Origin: Acidicapsa ligni
GTDB lineage: Bacteria > Acidobacteriota > Terriglobia > Terriglobales > Acidobacteriaceae
Reading direction: 5' to 3'
NCBI RefSeq assembly: GCF_025685655.1
Contig: NZ_JAGSYG010000003.1
Span: forward strand, 744,001 to 808,000
DNA length: 64,000 nt
The notes beneath the pieces are model-generated. The model worked only from the letters and a program-made list of their open reading frames with translations. It did not search any database and was not told the DNA's origin. Below are positions 24,600 through 33,575 of the stretch, in pieces (the first letter of the stretch is position 1; the number at the start of each line of letters is the position of its first letter). A program made the translations under genes and the position numbers.

Positions 24600-26447
24600 A
24601 TGCTGAAAAAGCTGCCACCCCCCGCTTCACCATCGGAACCAGCGCCCGAGAGCATCCCCGACTCCGAGCTGGAGGGGGATTATCGTCCGCCAGTCGGCAC
24701 CGGCACCTATCTGGATCCGATCAACGCCCGCGTGGAGCCCGGCGACTACAGCTACCTGCTCCGGCTCTCAGAAGCACTGAACACAACGCTCGACCTGCGC
24801 ACCCTGCTGAATCGAACTTCGGAGCTCGTTCGCGTCGTGATTCAGTACCGCATCTTTGCCATTCTGCTGGTCGACGAACGCAGCCAGGAGCTGCGGATGC
24901 GCTTTCAGATCGGCCACACGCCAGAGATTGAGCGGCTTCGCATTCCCATCGGAGAAGGCGTGGTCGGTCAGGTCGCCAAGACCAGGCAGGCTATCCTGCT
25001 GAACGATGTTGCAAATGCCGAGAACTATATTGCGGCAAACGAAGCGGTGCGCAGCGAACTCGCCGTGCCCCTCATCAACAAGAACAAGCTGATCGGTGTG
25101 CTGGATATTGAGAGCGAGCAGGCTGGCTATTTCCGCCCCGAGCATCTGCACCTGCTCACACTAACGGCGTCGCGCATCGCTCAGTCGATCCAGAATGCGC
25201 GCCTCTATTCCCGCGTGACACGGCAGGCGCAGGCGCTTGAGGTGTTGAACGAGATCGCGGTGGAGCTGACATCCATCCTCGACCTCGACCAGCTTTTTGA
25301 ACGCATCGGTCAACTGCTGCGGCGTTTGATCGATTACCAGATGTTTTCAATCATGCTGATCGACTCCACCGGGCAACGGCTCGTAACTCGCTACACCTGG
25401 CGGTTTGGGCATGCAAGCACGCCCTCGCGCTGGCTGCCGGTTGAGACGGGGATAGTGGGCGCGGCGGTGCGCGAGTGGCGCCTGATCAATGTTCCCGACG
25501 TGAGTGAAGATCCCCGCTACCACATGATGAATCCCGAGACACGCTCGGAGATGGTGGTGCCGCTCTTCTATAAGAATCGCGTGATCGGCGTTCTCGACCT
25601 TGAGCACGTGCGCACCGGCTATTTTCAGGAGCGCCACGAGCGTACGCTGATCACCCTGGCCGCGCAGATAGCCATTGCGATTGAGAACGCGCGGTTATAC
25701 CAGCAGGTTGTGCGGCACGAACAGCAATTGGAACGCGATCTGTCGATGGCCCGACAGGTGCAGTTGCGCCTGTTACCGGCAGCATGTCCCATTCACGTGC
25801 ATGGCGAATTTGCCGCCAAATTCCTGCCCGCGCGTGCAATCGGCGGAGACATGTACGACTTTGTCGAGTATGACTCGAATAATTCCGCTATCGTACTGGG
25901 CGACGTCAGCGGCAAAGCTGCTCCGGCAGCGCTGTTCGCAGCCCTGGTCAGCGGCATCATGCGCTCGGCTGCCGTACAGAAGCCTGCCCCGGCGGAGATG
26001 CTGCGCCTGCTGAATGACGCTCTACAGGAGCGCAGGCTCGATTCGCAGTATGTAACGATGCTGTACTGCGTTTGGAACGATGATAACCAGACGCTCCAGG
26101 TCGCAAACGCCGGGGCTGTACCGCCGATTTTCTGTCGCGGCGGCGAAATCACCACCCTCAAGGCGGAAGGCTTCCCGTTGGGCATGTTTCCGGACACCGA
26201 ATACGAGGAGTTTTCCGTGGCTACGCAGCCTGGCGATGCTTTCGTTTTCGTCTCAGATGGCATAACGGACGCGGAAAATGCCCAGGGCGAGATGTACGGC
26301 ACCGAGAGGCTGACCTCGATACTCTGCGGCCATCGCGAGCTTCCGGCCGGCGCAATTGCCGACGCGATCTTCGCGGATGTTGCCCGTTTTCAAGCCGGTC
26401 AGCCACGATTTGACGACGAAACCATCCTCGTCCTGCGCGTGCGATAA
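24600..26447 (+). CDS. GAF-GAF-PP2C (RsbU/SpoIIE-type) serine phosphatase
   Basis: 615 residues. There are two GAF sensor domains (about 55-200 and 220-375; each closes with the 'VIGVLDLEHVRTGYFQERHERTLITLAAQIAIAIENARLY' type segment) and a short coiled linker (QQVVRHEQQLERDLSMARQVQLRLLP). The SpoIIE/PPM catalytic domain follows (about 395-615) with metal ligands in 'AIGGDMYDFVEY', 'IVLGDVSGKAAPAALFAALVSG', 'FVFVSDGITDAENAQGEMYG' and 'DDETILVLRV'. Such proteins dephosphorylate an anti-sigma-factor antagonist to start a general stress response, or control another partner switch. No RsbV/RsbW genes are adjacent. The first 40 residues are a Pro/Glu-rich tail. Confidence 0.93.
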   Translation: MLKKLPPPASPSEPAPESIPDSELEGDYRPPVGTGTYLDPINARVEPGDYSYLLRLSEALNTTLDLRTLLNRTSELVRVVIQYRIFAILLVDERSQELRMRFQIGHTPEIERLRIPIGEGVVGQVAKTRQAILLNDVANAENYIAANEAVRSELAVPLINKNKLIGVLDIESEQAGYFRPEHLHLLTLTASRIAQSIQNARLYSRVTRQAQALEVLNEIAVELTSILDLDQLFERIGQLLRRLIDYQMFSIMLIDSTGQRLVTRYTWRFGHASTPSRWLPVETGIVGAAVREWRLINVPDVSEDPRYHMMNPETRSEMVVPLFYKNRVIGVLDLEHVRTGYFQERHERTLITLAAQIAIAIENARLYQQVVRHEQQLERDLSMARQVQLRLLPAACPIHVHGEFAAKFLPARAIGGDMYDFVEYDSNNSAIVLGDVSGKAAPAALFAALVSGIMRSAAVQKPAPAEMLRLLNDALQERRLDSQYVTMLYCVWNDDNQTLQVANAGAVPPIFCRGGEITTLKAEGFPLGMFPDTEYEEFSVATQPGDAFVFVSDGITDAENAQGEMYGTERLTSILCGHRELPAGAIADAIFADVARFQAGQPRFDDETILVLRVR

Positions 26448-26546
26448 AAACTTTCGGCATAATCTCCGACGAGCTTTCATATGGCTGTGGCCCATCTCCC
26501 CGGCCTGGTTCGATAGACTCTAAGAGAGATCAATTTCGGAGTATCT

Positions 26547-27848
26547 GTGCACACCGTTTCTGAAGAACGCCTCATCCGCCCCGCCAAAAATATTTACGGC
26601 AGTCTTCGCCTTCCTGGCGATAAATCTATCAGTCACCGCTACGGCATGCTGGGCTCTTTTGCCGAGGGCACTTCGCGCTTCTCCAACTTTTCCACAGGAG
26701 CTGACTGCGCATCCACCCTCGCCTGCATGGAAGCCCTGGGAGCCAAGGTCACTCGCACCGAAGACGGTATAGTGGAAGTCACCGGCGTCGGCGGCGTTGT
26801 GAAGCAACCTGCCGGACCGCTCGATTGCGGCAACTCAGGTTCGACCATGCGTATGATTTCCGGATTGCTGGCCGCGCAGCAGGGCGAGTTCACGCTTATC
26901 GGCGACGATTCCCTTTCCCGGCGACCGATGGAGCGCATCCGCAAGCCCTTGGAGAAGATGGGCGCACGGCTCACGCTTACGGAAGGCCATGCCCCAATCC
27001 ATATTCTTGGCGGCCCGCTCCAGGCGATCGATTTCACCACGCCAGTGCCGAGCGCACAGGTGAAAACCTGCGTCCTGCTCGCCGGGCTGCAAACACCCGG
27101 TACAACAACCATTCGCGAGGATATCCGCACCCGCGACCATAGCGAACTGGCCCTGCGAGCCTTTGGAGCCAACGTTCATCGCACCTCCAACTCCGTCTCG
27201 ATCACCGGACCGCAGACGCTCTCCGCGATTGAAGCAACCGTTCCCGGAGATATCTCCTCAGCGGCATTCTTTCTTTGCGCGGCTGCACTTTTTCCCGGCT
27301 CTCAACTGTTGCTCGACTCACTCGGCCTCAATCCAACGCGCGCCACTCTGCTGGATGTACTGACCTCTCTCGGGCTTCAGATCAGCGTACTCAATCTTGA
27401 AGACAAGCATTCGGAGTTGATTGGCACTGTGCAGGTCACTTCTCCTGCCGAAGGATTGGGCAGCACCTCGATATCCGGCTCGCTCGCGGCACAGCTCATC
27501 GACGAGCTTCCCGTGCTGGCGGCCATCGCTCCGTATACAAGCGGCGGCATCCGCATTCGCGATGCACAGGAGCTGCGCGTCAAGGAGTCCGATCGCATCG
27601 CGCTGGTCGTTCAGAACCTGAAGGCAATGGGCGCTGAAGTCATCGAGTACGAGGACGGCATGGATGTACCCGGCGGACAGAAGCTGCATGGAGCGACGAT
27701 TGAGTCCGGCGGCGACCACCGCATTGCGATGGCCTTCAGCGTAGCCGCACTGCGCGCCGAGGGAGACACACTCATTCGCGGTTCGGAATCGGCGGCGATC
27801 AGCTTCCCTGAGTTCTTTGATCTGCTCGACTTCGTTGCAGAACGGTAG
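26547..27848 (+). CDS. aroA: 3-Phosphoshikimate 1-carboxyvinyltransferase (EPSP synthase)
   Basis: 433 residues from a GTG (26547) with AGGAG-like TTCGGAGT ahead. All family blocks are present: 'LRLPGDKSISHRYGMLGSFAEG' (shikimate/PEP site), 'DCGNSGSTMRMISGLLAAQQGEFTLIGDDSLSRRPMERI' and 'RIRDAQELRVKESDRIALVVQNLKAMGAEV'. It condenses shikimate 3-phosphate and PEP in chorismate synthesis. It has Gly in the LPGDKS and NSGST loops as in ordinary enzymes; I cannot assign glyphosate class from this alone. It ends at a strong bidirectional terminator. Confidence 0.96.
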   Translation: MHTVSEERLIRPAKNIYGSLRLPGDKSISHRYGMLGSFAEGTSRFSNFSTGADCASTLACMEALGAKVTRTEDGIVEVTGVGGVVKQPAGPLDCGNSGSTMRMISGLLAAQQGEFTLIGDDSLSRRPMERIRKPLEKMGARLTLTEGHAPIHILGGPLQAIDFTTPVPSAQVKTCVLLAGLQTPGTTTIREDIRTRDHSELALRAFGANVHRTSNSVSITGPQTLSAIEATVPGDISSAAFFLCAAALFPGSQLLLDSLGLNPTRATLLDVLTSLGLQISVLNLEDKHSELIGTVQVTSPAEGLGSTSISGSLAAQLIDELPVLAAIAPYTSGGIRIRDAQELRVKESDRIALVVQNLKAMGAEVIEYEDGMDVPGGQKLHGATIESGGDHRIAMAFSVAALRAEGDTLIRGSESAAISFPEFFDLLDFVAER

Positions 27849-27872
27849 AATTTTGCCGCGTTAAAAACTGAA

Positions 27873-27915
27873 ATCAAAAAGCCCGATGCTCCAATGGAGG
27901 ATCGGGCTTTTTGAT
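27873..27915. terminator. Bidirectional intrinsic terminator
   Basis: ATCAAAAAGCCCGAT (27873-27887) pairs with ATCGGGCTTTTTGAT (27901-27915), and CTCC-AAT-GGAG extends the stem inside the loop. A-run and T-run flank it, and it sits between the convergent aroA and TolC-family genes. Confidence 0.92.
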
Positions 27916-27927
27916 TCTGTAGCGAGG

Positions 27928-30120
27928 CTATTTCTGAGGCGGCGGAGTCTGCTGCATCGTCGGCCCCTTGGGGATTTCCTGTTGCTGCTGTTGCTGCTGA
28001 TTCGCATCCGGAACCGTAGGCTCCTTGCTCTGCTTCGCTGGCTCAAGTCCCGGAATGAGCGGAACTTCTTTCACGACGCCCGTCGCCGCATCTTCAAGGC
28101 TGATGCCATAGTGTTGCAGCGTGGTGGCAAGCAATTGATAGAGGCTGGCGCGATCCTTCGCGTAAGCTGCCTTGGCTGCGATCAGGCTATTCTCGGCCGT
28201 CGCCACATTGCGTGACTGCTGCAACACCAGCGCGGTTGTGGAAGCGCCAAGATGCAGCTTCTTCTGCTCAGCGTCGAGACTCTGCGCATTGAACTTCTGT
28301 GAGGCCTCGGCGGCGAGAACTGCGGCACGATCGTTCGTCAGCGCGAACTGCTGGTTGACCACCTGCATCTTGATCTCGGTATAGAGCTGCTCAAGCCGCA
28401 ACTGCGCCTGGCGATATTCAATCAACGAACGAGCCCGATCTGCCTGTGCCGTCCTGTTGCGCAGCGGGATATTCACGTTGAAGCCAGCACCTTTGTCCGG
28501 AGCCGAGCTATTGAACAGGTTCTGAAATACCGAACTGTAGTTGACGGTCGGAAAGGATCCCGGGACGTACGGCTTGCCCGTGTTGAAGTCCAATGCATCG
28601 GGACTCTGAGCGCCACCGAGCGCACTCGCTCCGTAGAACGCAAAACCATCCAGCACTGGCAGCAACCCGTTCTTCGCGCCGCGCAGTGTGATCTCATCTT
28701 TCTTGATGGAGAGCACGGCCTGCTCAAGTTCCGGTCGTTGTTTGAAAGCAATCTGCGCTAACTCATCCGCAGTTTGTTTCTCTTCCGGCAACTCTTCGAG
28801 GCTCACGCGATCCGTTGGGATAATCGGAGCAGCAAGCAACGCCTGGTCATTGAGATTACGCGCAATCGCCTGCTTGATGATTAATTGTTGATAGTTGAGA
28901 TTGCTCTGTGAACTGATCAACGCCTGCTTGTCTGCCGCCACTGAAGAATCCGCAGTCACGACATCCAGCGGAGCCATGGTGCCGATTTCCAACTGCCTGC
29001 GATCGTCATCCGCAACCTTGGTGCTCTGCTCAAGCGCATGCTCTTTCGCCTGCAAATCCTCATAGGAACTTACGAGCGCCCAGTAGATGTTTTCTACCTG
29101 GTTGACGGTGTAGAGAATCTGCTGGCGGAAGGCCGAATCCGTAATGCGGCGATCGTAAATCGCCTCTTGAATGAAGCGCTTGTTGACCCAGATACCGCCG
29201 CCCTGCAATAAATGCTGCGTCAACAGAGCCTTGAAGCTCGATGTAAGATCCGGGCTGTAGTTGGCAAATGGATTGTTCGTAGTAATGCGGCTGTTGTTAA
29301 AACCGACCTGGAGTTGCGTACCAGTCACAAATCCCTGGTTGTATACGAAGTTGTATTGATCGGTATTCGTTGTAAGAGCCGCCAGACCACCGGAAAACAA
29401 TGTGTTGGACTGCGGCGCCGAGGCACGCTCTAACTGGACGGTGCCAGTCACGTAGGGATCGAGATTTTCCGGAAGAGGCCCAGCACCGTCGGTTGAAACC
29501 ACAAGGCCGGAACTACCAGTAGCCGCACCTGCCGAGGTGCCGCCAGGACCGCCGCCAACCGTTAACGTCTGCGAACTGCCACCCAGTGTGTTGGACACGA
29601 TACCCGAATTGACGCCACGCAGGCTCGATCCGGATTTGGCACGCAACAGGTCTGTATCTGCAATGTCCAGGTTGTAGCGCGCAATTGCCAGATCGTAGTT
29701 GTTCTCAAGTGCCAGCGTAATGGCGTCGCTCAGGCTCAGGTAGATCTTGCCGTTCTTCACCAGATCGGTCAGACGAACGGAGTTCATGAAGCTGGCTGCC
29801 GGCACCTTCGTCGACTCAAAAATCCTCAGCGGGTTGGGATAAATCCCATGCGCCTTGCCGAAGTCTTTTTCGGTGTCGCGTAAAAACAGCGGCTCAGTAG
29901 GCGTAGGCGCTGGCTCGGATGGCAGCTCGTTCAGCACCTTGTTCCCAGCCTGAGGTGCAGTCTGCTGGGCAAATAGCTGTGGCGGCATCGCGGTTGTTAA
30001 TCCCAGCAAAACCACCGCAGCAACACGCAGGCGGCCTGAGCTGTTGCCATGCTTACGAACGCGGTCATGGATCTCGTCGCTTTTCACTACTTCTGTGACA
30101 CGATTCCCGTACAAATGCAT
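27928..30120 (-). CDS. TolC-family outer-membrane channel protein
   Basis: 730 residues, long for the family (about 450-500). A signal peptide ends near 51 (RVAAVVLLGLTTAMPPQLFAQQ). Two TolC/OEP repeats are seen: 'YLSLSDAITLALENNYDLAIARYNLDIADTDLLRAKSG' and 'DELAQIAFKQRPELEQAVLSIKKDEITLRGAKNGLLPVLDGFAFYGAS', with long coiled-coil helices between. The extra length comes from a Gly/Ser/Thr-rich insertion at about 165-220 (GGGPGGTSAGAATGSSG) and a Gln/Pro-rich tail. These proteins are trimeric exit ducts for efflux pumps or type I secretion. No pump is adjacent. It converges with aroA. Confidence 0.9.
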   Translation of the reverse strand: MHLYGNRVTEVVKSDEIHDRVRKHGNSSGRLRVAAVVLLGLTTAMPPQLFAQQTAPQAGNKVLNELPSEPAPTPTEPLFLRDTEKDFGKAHGIYPNPLRIFESTKVPAASFMNSVRLTDLVKNGKIYLSLSDAITLALENNYDLAIARYNLDIADTDLLRAKSGSSLRGVNSGIVSNTLGGSSQTLTVGGGPGGTSAGAATGSSGLVVSTDGAGPLPENLDPYVTGTVQLERASAPQSNTLFSGGLAALTTNTDQYNFVYNQGFVTGTQLQVGFNNSRITTNNPFANYSPDLTSSFKALLTQHLLQGGGIWVNKRFIQEAIYDRRITDSAFRQQILYTVNQVENIYWALVSSYEDLQAKEHALEQSTKVADDDRRQLEIGTMAPLDVVTADSSVAADKQALISSQSNLNYQQLIIKQAIARNLNDQALLAAPIIPTDRVSLEELPEEKQTADELAQIAFKQRPELEQAVLSIKKDEITLRGAKNGLLPVLDGFAFYGASALGGAQSPDALDFNTGKPYVPGSFPTVNYSSVFQNLFNSSAPDKGAGFNVNIPLRNRTAQADRARSLIEYRQAQLRLEQLYTEIKMQVVNQQFALTNDRAAVLAAEASQKFNAQSLDAEQKKLHLGASTTALVLQQSRNVATAENSLIAAKAAYAKDRASLYQLLATTLQHYGISLEDAATGVVKEVPLIPGLEPAKQSKEPTVPDANQQQQQQQEIPKGPTMQQTPPPQK

Positions 30121-30447
30121 GAATCCTCTCCACTCATCCTTGAGGCATGTGGGTTACCACTCAATCAAGACGCTATTACGCTCTTGCCTACTCATTCTCT
30201 CCGCCAAGATTCAGCCCGCGGTGAAGAAGCATCGGTTGGCCTGCTTTTGGTACGGAAGGGAATACGTCAATTGTATTGAATTCGTTCCCACGCTCATCAG
30301 CCGCCTGTTGGTCCCTGCGTTACACGTACCCATACGGTAACCCAATGCAGACTACGGCTCCCCCGGCACCCCTGAGTATATCCCGGCGCAGAAGCCTTCC
30401 AGACAACTCCACAGCTTGAAACTTCAGCCAGTTCAATAAGCTATGCT
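30121..30447. other. Intergenic region between divergent tolC-like and truA genes
   Basis: 327 bases holding both upstream regions. I see no gene, no tRNA and no clear DnaA box (TTATCCACA). The segment is only moderately AT-rich near 30240-30300. It sits inside the interval where the + strand skew turns from C-rich to G-rich, so it is a natural place to look for an origin, but no motif proves one. Confidence 0.4.
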
Positions 30448-31251
30448 GTGGCAGCGATGCAGAACTGGAAGTTCACCCTTACATATGACGGCACGGCCTA
30501 CCACGGCTGGCAAGTGCAGCCTGGCATCGAAACGATCCAGGGAGAGCTGCAGAGCGCTCTGCGGCGGGTGCTGGGGGCTGCATCGGGCGAAATGCCGCTG
30601 CCTCAAGGCTCTGGACGAACAGACGCCGGGGTTCACGCTCTGGGGCAGGTAGCCAGCGTTATGCTGGAGGCGCCAATCCCCGCGGAAAATCTCCAGCGTG
30701 CGCTCAACCGGACGCTGCCGCCTGCGATACGCATCCTCCGCGCCGAGCCGGTTCCACAGGACTTTCACGCGCGCCACTCCGCTATCGGAAAGACCTACGA
30801 GTACCGCATCTTTCGCGGGAGTTTGTGTTCGCCGTTTCTCGCTCGATACGTTCACCTGTGCGTCTGGAATCTGGATCTGGCGATTTTGCAACAAGCCGCG
30901 CAACAGGTAATTGGAGAACACGACTTCACCAGCCTCGCCGCTTCTGATCCCGATATGAGTAGCCGTGCTGAAGAAGATGAGGCTGCCGCCGACTCGAACG
31001 TGCGGGCTATCTTTTCCTCAGAATGGCGCGAAGAACCAGGCGACCTGCTTATCTATCATGTCCGAGGTAACGGATTCCTTCACCATATGGTGCGGAACCT
31101 GGTGGGGACGATGCTGGAGATTGCTCGGGGGCACTTCCCTGCGGATGCTATGCCGAAGATTCTCGCCGCCCAGACACGCTCCGCTGCCGGACCGACTGCG
31201 CCGGCGCGTGGGCTCTTCCTGCATTCTGTGGAATATCCACCGGGAGCTTAA
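30448..31251 (+). CDS. truA: tRNA pseudouridine(38-40) synthase TruA
   Basis: 267 residues from GTG 30448; ATG 30457 (MQNWKFTLTYDGTAYHGW) is an equally plausible start. The catalytic Asp lies in 'GSGRTDAGVHALGQVAS' (about 55), 'FHARHSAIGKTYEYRIF' is the second conserved block and 'FLHHMVRNLVGTMLEIARG' the third. It modifies U38-U40 of tRNA anticodon stem-loops. A short acidic insertion (SSRAEEDEAAADSN, about 170-184) is not usual. M20 peptidase follows by 26 bases. Confidence 0.95.
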   Translation: MAAMQNWKFTLTYDGTAYHGWQVQPGIETIQGELQSALRRVLGAASGEMPLPQGSGRTDAGVHALGQVASVMLEAPIPAENLQRALNRTLPPAIRILRAEPVPQDFHARHSAIGKTYEYRIFRGSLCSPFLARYVHLCVWNLDLAILQQAAQQVIGEHDFTSLAASDPDMSSRAEEDEAAADSNVRAIFSSEWREEPGDLLIYHVRGNGFLHHMVRNLVGTMLEIARGHFPADAMPKILAAQTRSAAGPTAPARGLFLHSVEYPPGA

Positions 31252-31277
31252 GCGCCTTCCTGCTAACCTGAAACACT

Positions 31278-32558
31278 ATGGTTTTGCTTAGCCGCAGTTC
31301 GGCTTTCTCCCGCGTAACGGCACTTGCTGAGCAAAGGCCTTTGCATGAGGCTTTTCGCTGGCTGCACTTGCATGGGCAGCAAATGCTGCATTGGCAGGCT
31401 GAGCTGGTCACCATTCCAGCACCGCCGTTTGGCGAAGAGATGCGCTCTCTCTGGATGGCGGAGCAGTTTCGATTGGCCGGACTCGGTTCGGTTGATATCG
31501 ATGGACTGGGCAATGTTTTTGGCGAACTGGCTGGGGCTGATTCGGACGAAACCGAGGCTGGGCCAGTGGTCCTGCTGTCCGCTCATCTGGATACCGTTTT
31601 TCCCGCCGACACTCCGCTTAAACCATTGATAAACGGAGATTTGCTTGAGGCCCCAGGAGCCTGTGACAACGCCGCCGGAGTAATCGGAATGCTCGGGATT
31701 GCGCACGCCCTGGTGAAGGCGCAGATGCCATTGGGCGCGATGCTGGTTTTTGTCGGAAATGTGGGCGAAGAAGGCGAAGGCGACCTGCGTGGTGTGCGGG
31801 AGATTTATCAGCATTCGCGATATGCAGGGCGCATTGCAGCGCATGTCGTTTTGGATGGTGCCGGCGCTGAAACTGCCGTTACGCAGGCCTTGGGGAGCAA
31901 GCGCTTTCAGGTAACAATTACTGGGCCGGGCGGGCATAGTTTTACCGATTCAGGAACAGTTAACCCTATACCTACATTGGGCTTAGCACTTGCCAACCTG
32001 GCACAGACCACGGTACCCGATGAGCCTCGAACCACGCTGAATGTGGGCACAATTCAAGGTGGAACAAGCGTGAATACTATTCCCGAAATGGCTACTGCGG
32101 CGGTTGATTTCCGATCCACCGATATGCGGGAACTGGTGCGGCTCGAAGTAGCTTTGCATCGCGCCGTGGAGGATTCAGTTGATCTCGCGAATGGCCGTGC
32201 TGCTGCGCGAGAACTGAAGCGCGAAGGCGGTCGAGGGCGCAATCAACTTAGCTTTGCCATTGAAACAATTGGCGATAGACCCGCTGCGAACCTCCCACCG
32301 GATTCTCCGATATTGGAAGCGTTGCGGGCTGTGGATCGGCATCTTGGGCTGCGTACGGATCTGCGGCTTGGTTCCACAGATGCCAATATTCCATTGGCGC
32401 TGGGGATTCCGGCAGTTTCGCTCGGAGCTGGCGGCGACGGTGGCGGAGCGCATACGCGGGGAGAATGGTATTCGGCTGTGAACCGGGAATTAGGGTTGCG
32501 GCGGATACTTTTGCTGACGCTGGCAATGCTCGAATGGACCGGACAGTCAATCGGCTAA
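31278..32558 (+). CDS. M20-family metallopeptidase
   Basis: 426 residues. Metal ligands: His103 and catalytic Asp105 in SAHLDTVFP, bridging Asp130 in GACDNAAG, general base Glu164 and Glu165 in VGEEGEGDL, and a C-terminal His (GGDGGGAHTRGEW). The lid/dimerisation domain is 'GGHSFTDSGTVNPIPTLGLALANLAQT'. The family cleaves dipeptides, N-acyl amino acids or tripeptides. It could supply an N-succinyl-amino-acid hydrolase for the GNAT/MenC-family pair at 3.8-5.8 kb, but it is 26 kb away, so this is only a possibility. Close to truA and likely co-transcribed. Confidence 0.9.
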   Translation: MVLLSRSSAFSRVTALAEQRPLHEAFRWLHLHGQQMLHWQAELVTIPAPPFGEEMRSLWMAEQFRLAGLGSVDIDGLGNVFGELAGADSDETEAGPVVLLSAHLDTVFPADTPLKPLINGDLLEAPGACDNAAGVIGMLGIAHALVKAQMPLGAMLVFVGNVGEEGEGDLRGVREIYQHSRYAGRIAAHVVLDGAGAETAVTQALGSKRFQVTITGPGGHSFTDSGTVNPIPTLGLALANLAQTTVPDEPRTTLNVGTIQGGTSVNTIPEMATAAVDFRSTDMRELVRLEVALHRAVEDSVDLANGRAAARELKREGGRGRNQLSFAIETIGDRPAANLPPDSPILEALRAVDRHLGLRTDLRLGSTDANIPLALGIPAVSLGAGGDGGGAHTRGEWYSAVNRELGLRRILLLTLAMLEWTGQSIG

Positions 32559-32612
32559 TCATTCCCTGCCGGATTATTTACATTTACAACGCCTAAGACC
32601 GCCAAACATTCG

Positions 32613-33551
32613 CTAACTTCTCATGCGCGGGTTGACCCACCGATACGTAATGTCAGTTAGCAGGTTAACGAGAACGTAGGTCAGTCCAATCGCGAGCAGG
32701 CTTCCCTGCACCAGCGCGTAATCGCGGCCGGAGATGGCAGCGATTACCAGGCGTCCCAGGCCAGGCCAACTGAAGATGGTTTCGGTGACGATTGCTCCGG
32801 CGAGTAGAGCGCCGAATTGCAGGCCGACCACGGTCACGATTGGAACCAGTGCATTGGGCAGGGCATGGCGGTAAACTACCGCGGTTTCGGTCAGGCCTTT
32901 GGCGCGAGCGGTGCGGATGTAGTCCTGGTTGAGTTCTTCAAGCATGGCAGTGCGGACCATGCGGGTAAGGATGGCGGCAAGCGACACTCCCATCGCTATA
33001 GATGGCAGGACCAGATACGGCCAGCCATCGAAGCTCCATAGTGGCCCGGAGCCCGACCCTGAAACCGGCAGCCAGCCAAGTTTGATAGAAAACGTAAGAA
33101 TCAGAATCGGCCCGAGCGCGAAGGCCGGAACAGACAGACCGAAGAGGCTGACGAGGCCTATGCCCTGATCCTGCCAGCGGCTACGGTAGACAGCAGCCAT
33201 AACTCCCGCGGGGATGGCCAGCAGCAGCCCGAGAATCAGGGCGCTTATGGTCAGTTCAATGGTGTAGGGATAGCGGGTGGATATTAGGTGGACCACCGTG
33301 TCGTTGAGGCGGATAGAGCGACCCAGGTCTCCGTGGAGAACGTCGCGCCAGTAATGGATATATTGCGTGCTGAGCGGAAGATCCAGTCCGTATTGATGGC
33401 GCAGGGCTGAAAGATCAGACGCGGTTGCTCCCTCGCCGAGCATTTGCTGGACAGGATCGCCAGGGACCAAATGGATCAACAAAAAGACAAGCGAGACCAC
33501 CAGCCATACGACTGGGAGGGTTAACAGGACGCGGATGAGAATAGACTTCAT
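32613..33551 (-). CDS. Oligopeptide/dipeptide-type ABC permease (DppB/OppB-like), orphan
   Basis: 312 residues with six predicted helices. 'VSLVFLLIHLVPGDPVQQMLG' at the N-terminus and 'HYWRDVLHGDLGRSIRLNDTVVHLISTRYPYTIELT' are hallmark OppB sequences; the EAA loop is 'TARAKGLTETAVVYRHALPNALVP'. Normally such a gene heads dppB-C-D-F with a binding protein. Here the downstream neighbour is the convergent M20 gene and upstream is the CNNM-like gene, so the partners must be elsewhere or lost. Confidence 0.92.
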   Translation of the reverse strand: MKSILIRVLLTLPVVWLVVSLVFLLIHLVPGDPVQQMLGEGATASDLSALRHQYGLDLPLSTQYIHYWRDVLHGDLGRSIRLNDTVVHLISTRYPYTIELTISALILGLLLAIPAGVMAAVYRSRWQDQGIGLVSLFGLSVPAFALGPILILTFSIKLGWLPVSGSGSGPLWSFDGWPYLVLPSIAMGVSLAAILTRMVRTAMLEELNQDYIRTARAKGLTETAVVYRHALPNALVPIVTVVGLQFGALLAGAIVTETIFSWPGLGRLVIAAISGRDYALVQGSLLAIGLTYVLVNLLTDITYRWVNPRMRS

Positions 33552-33575
33552 TGGTTAGCTTTTACGATAACGGTT

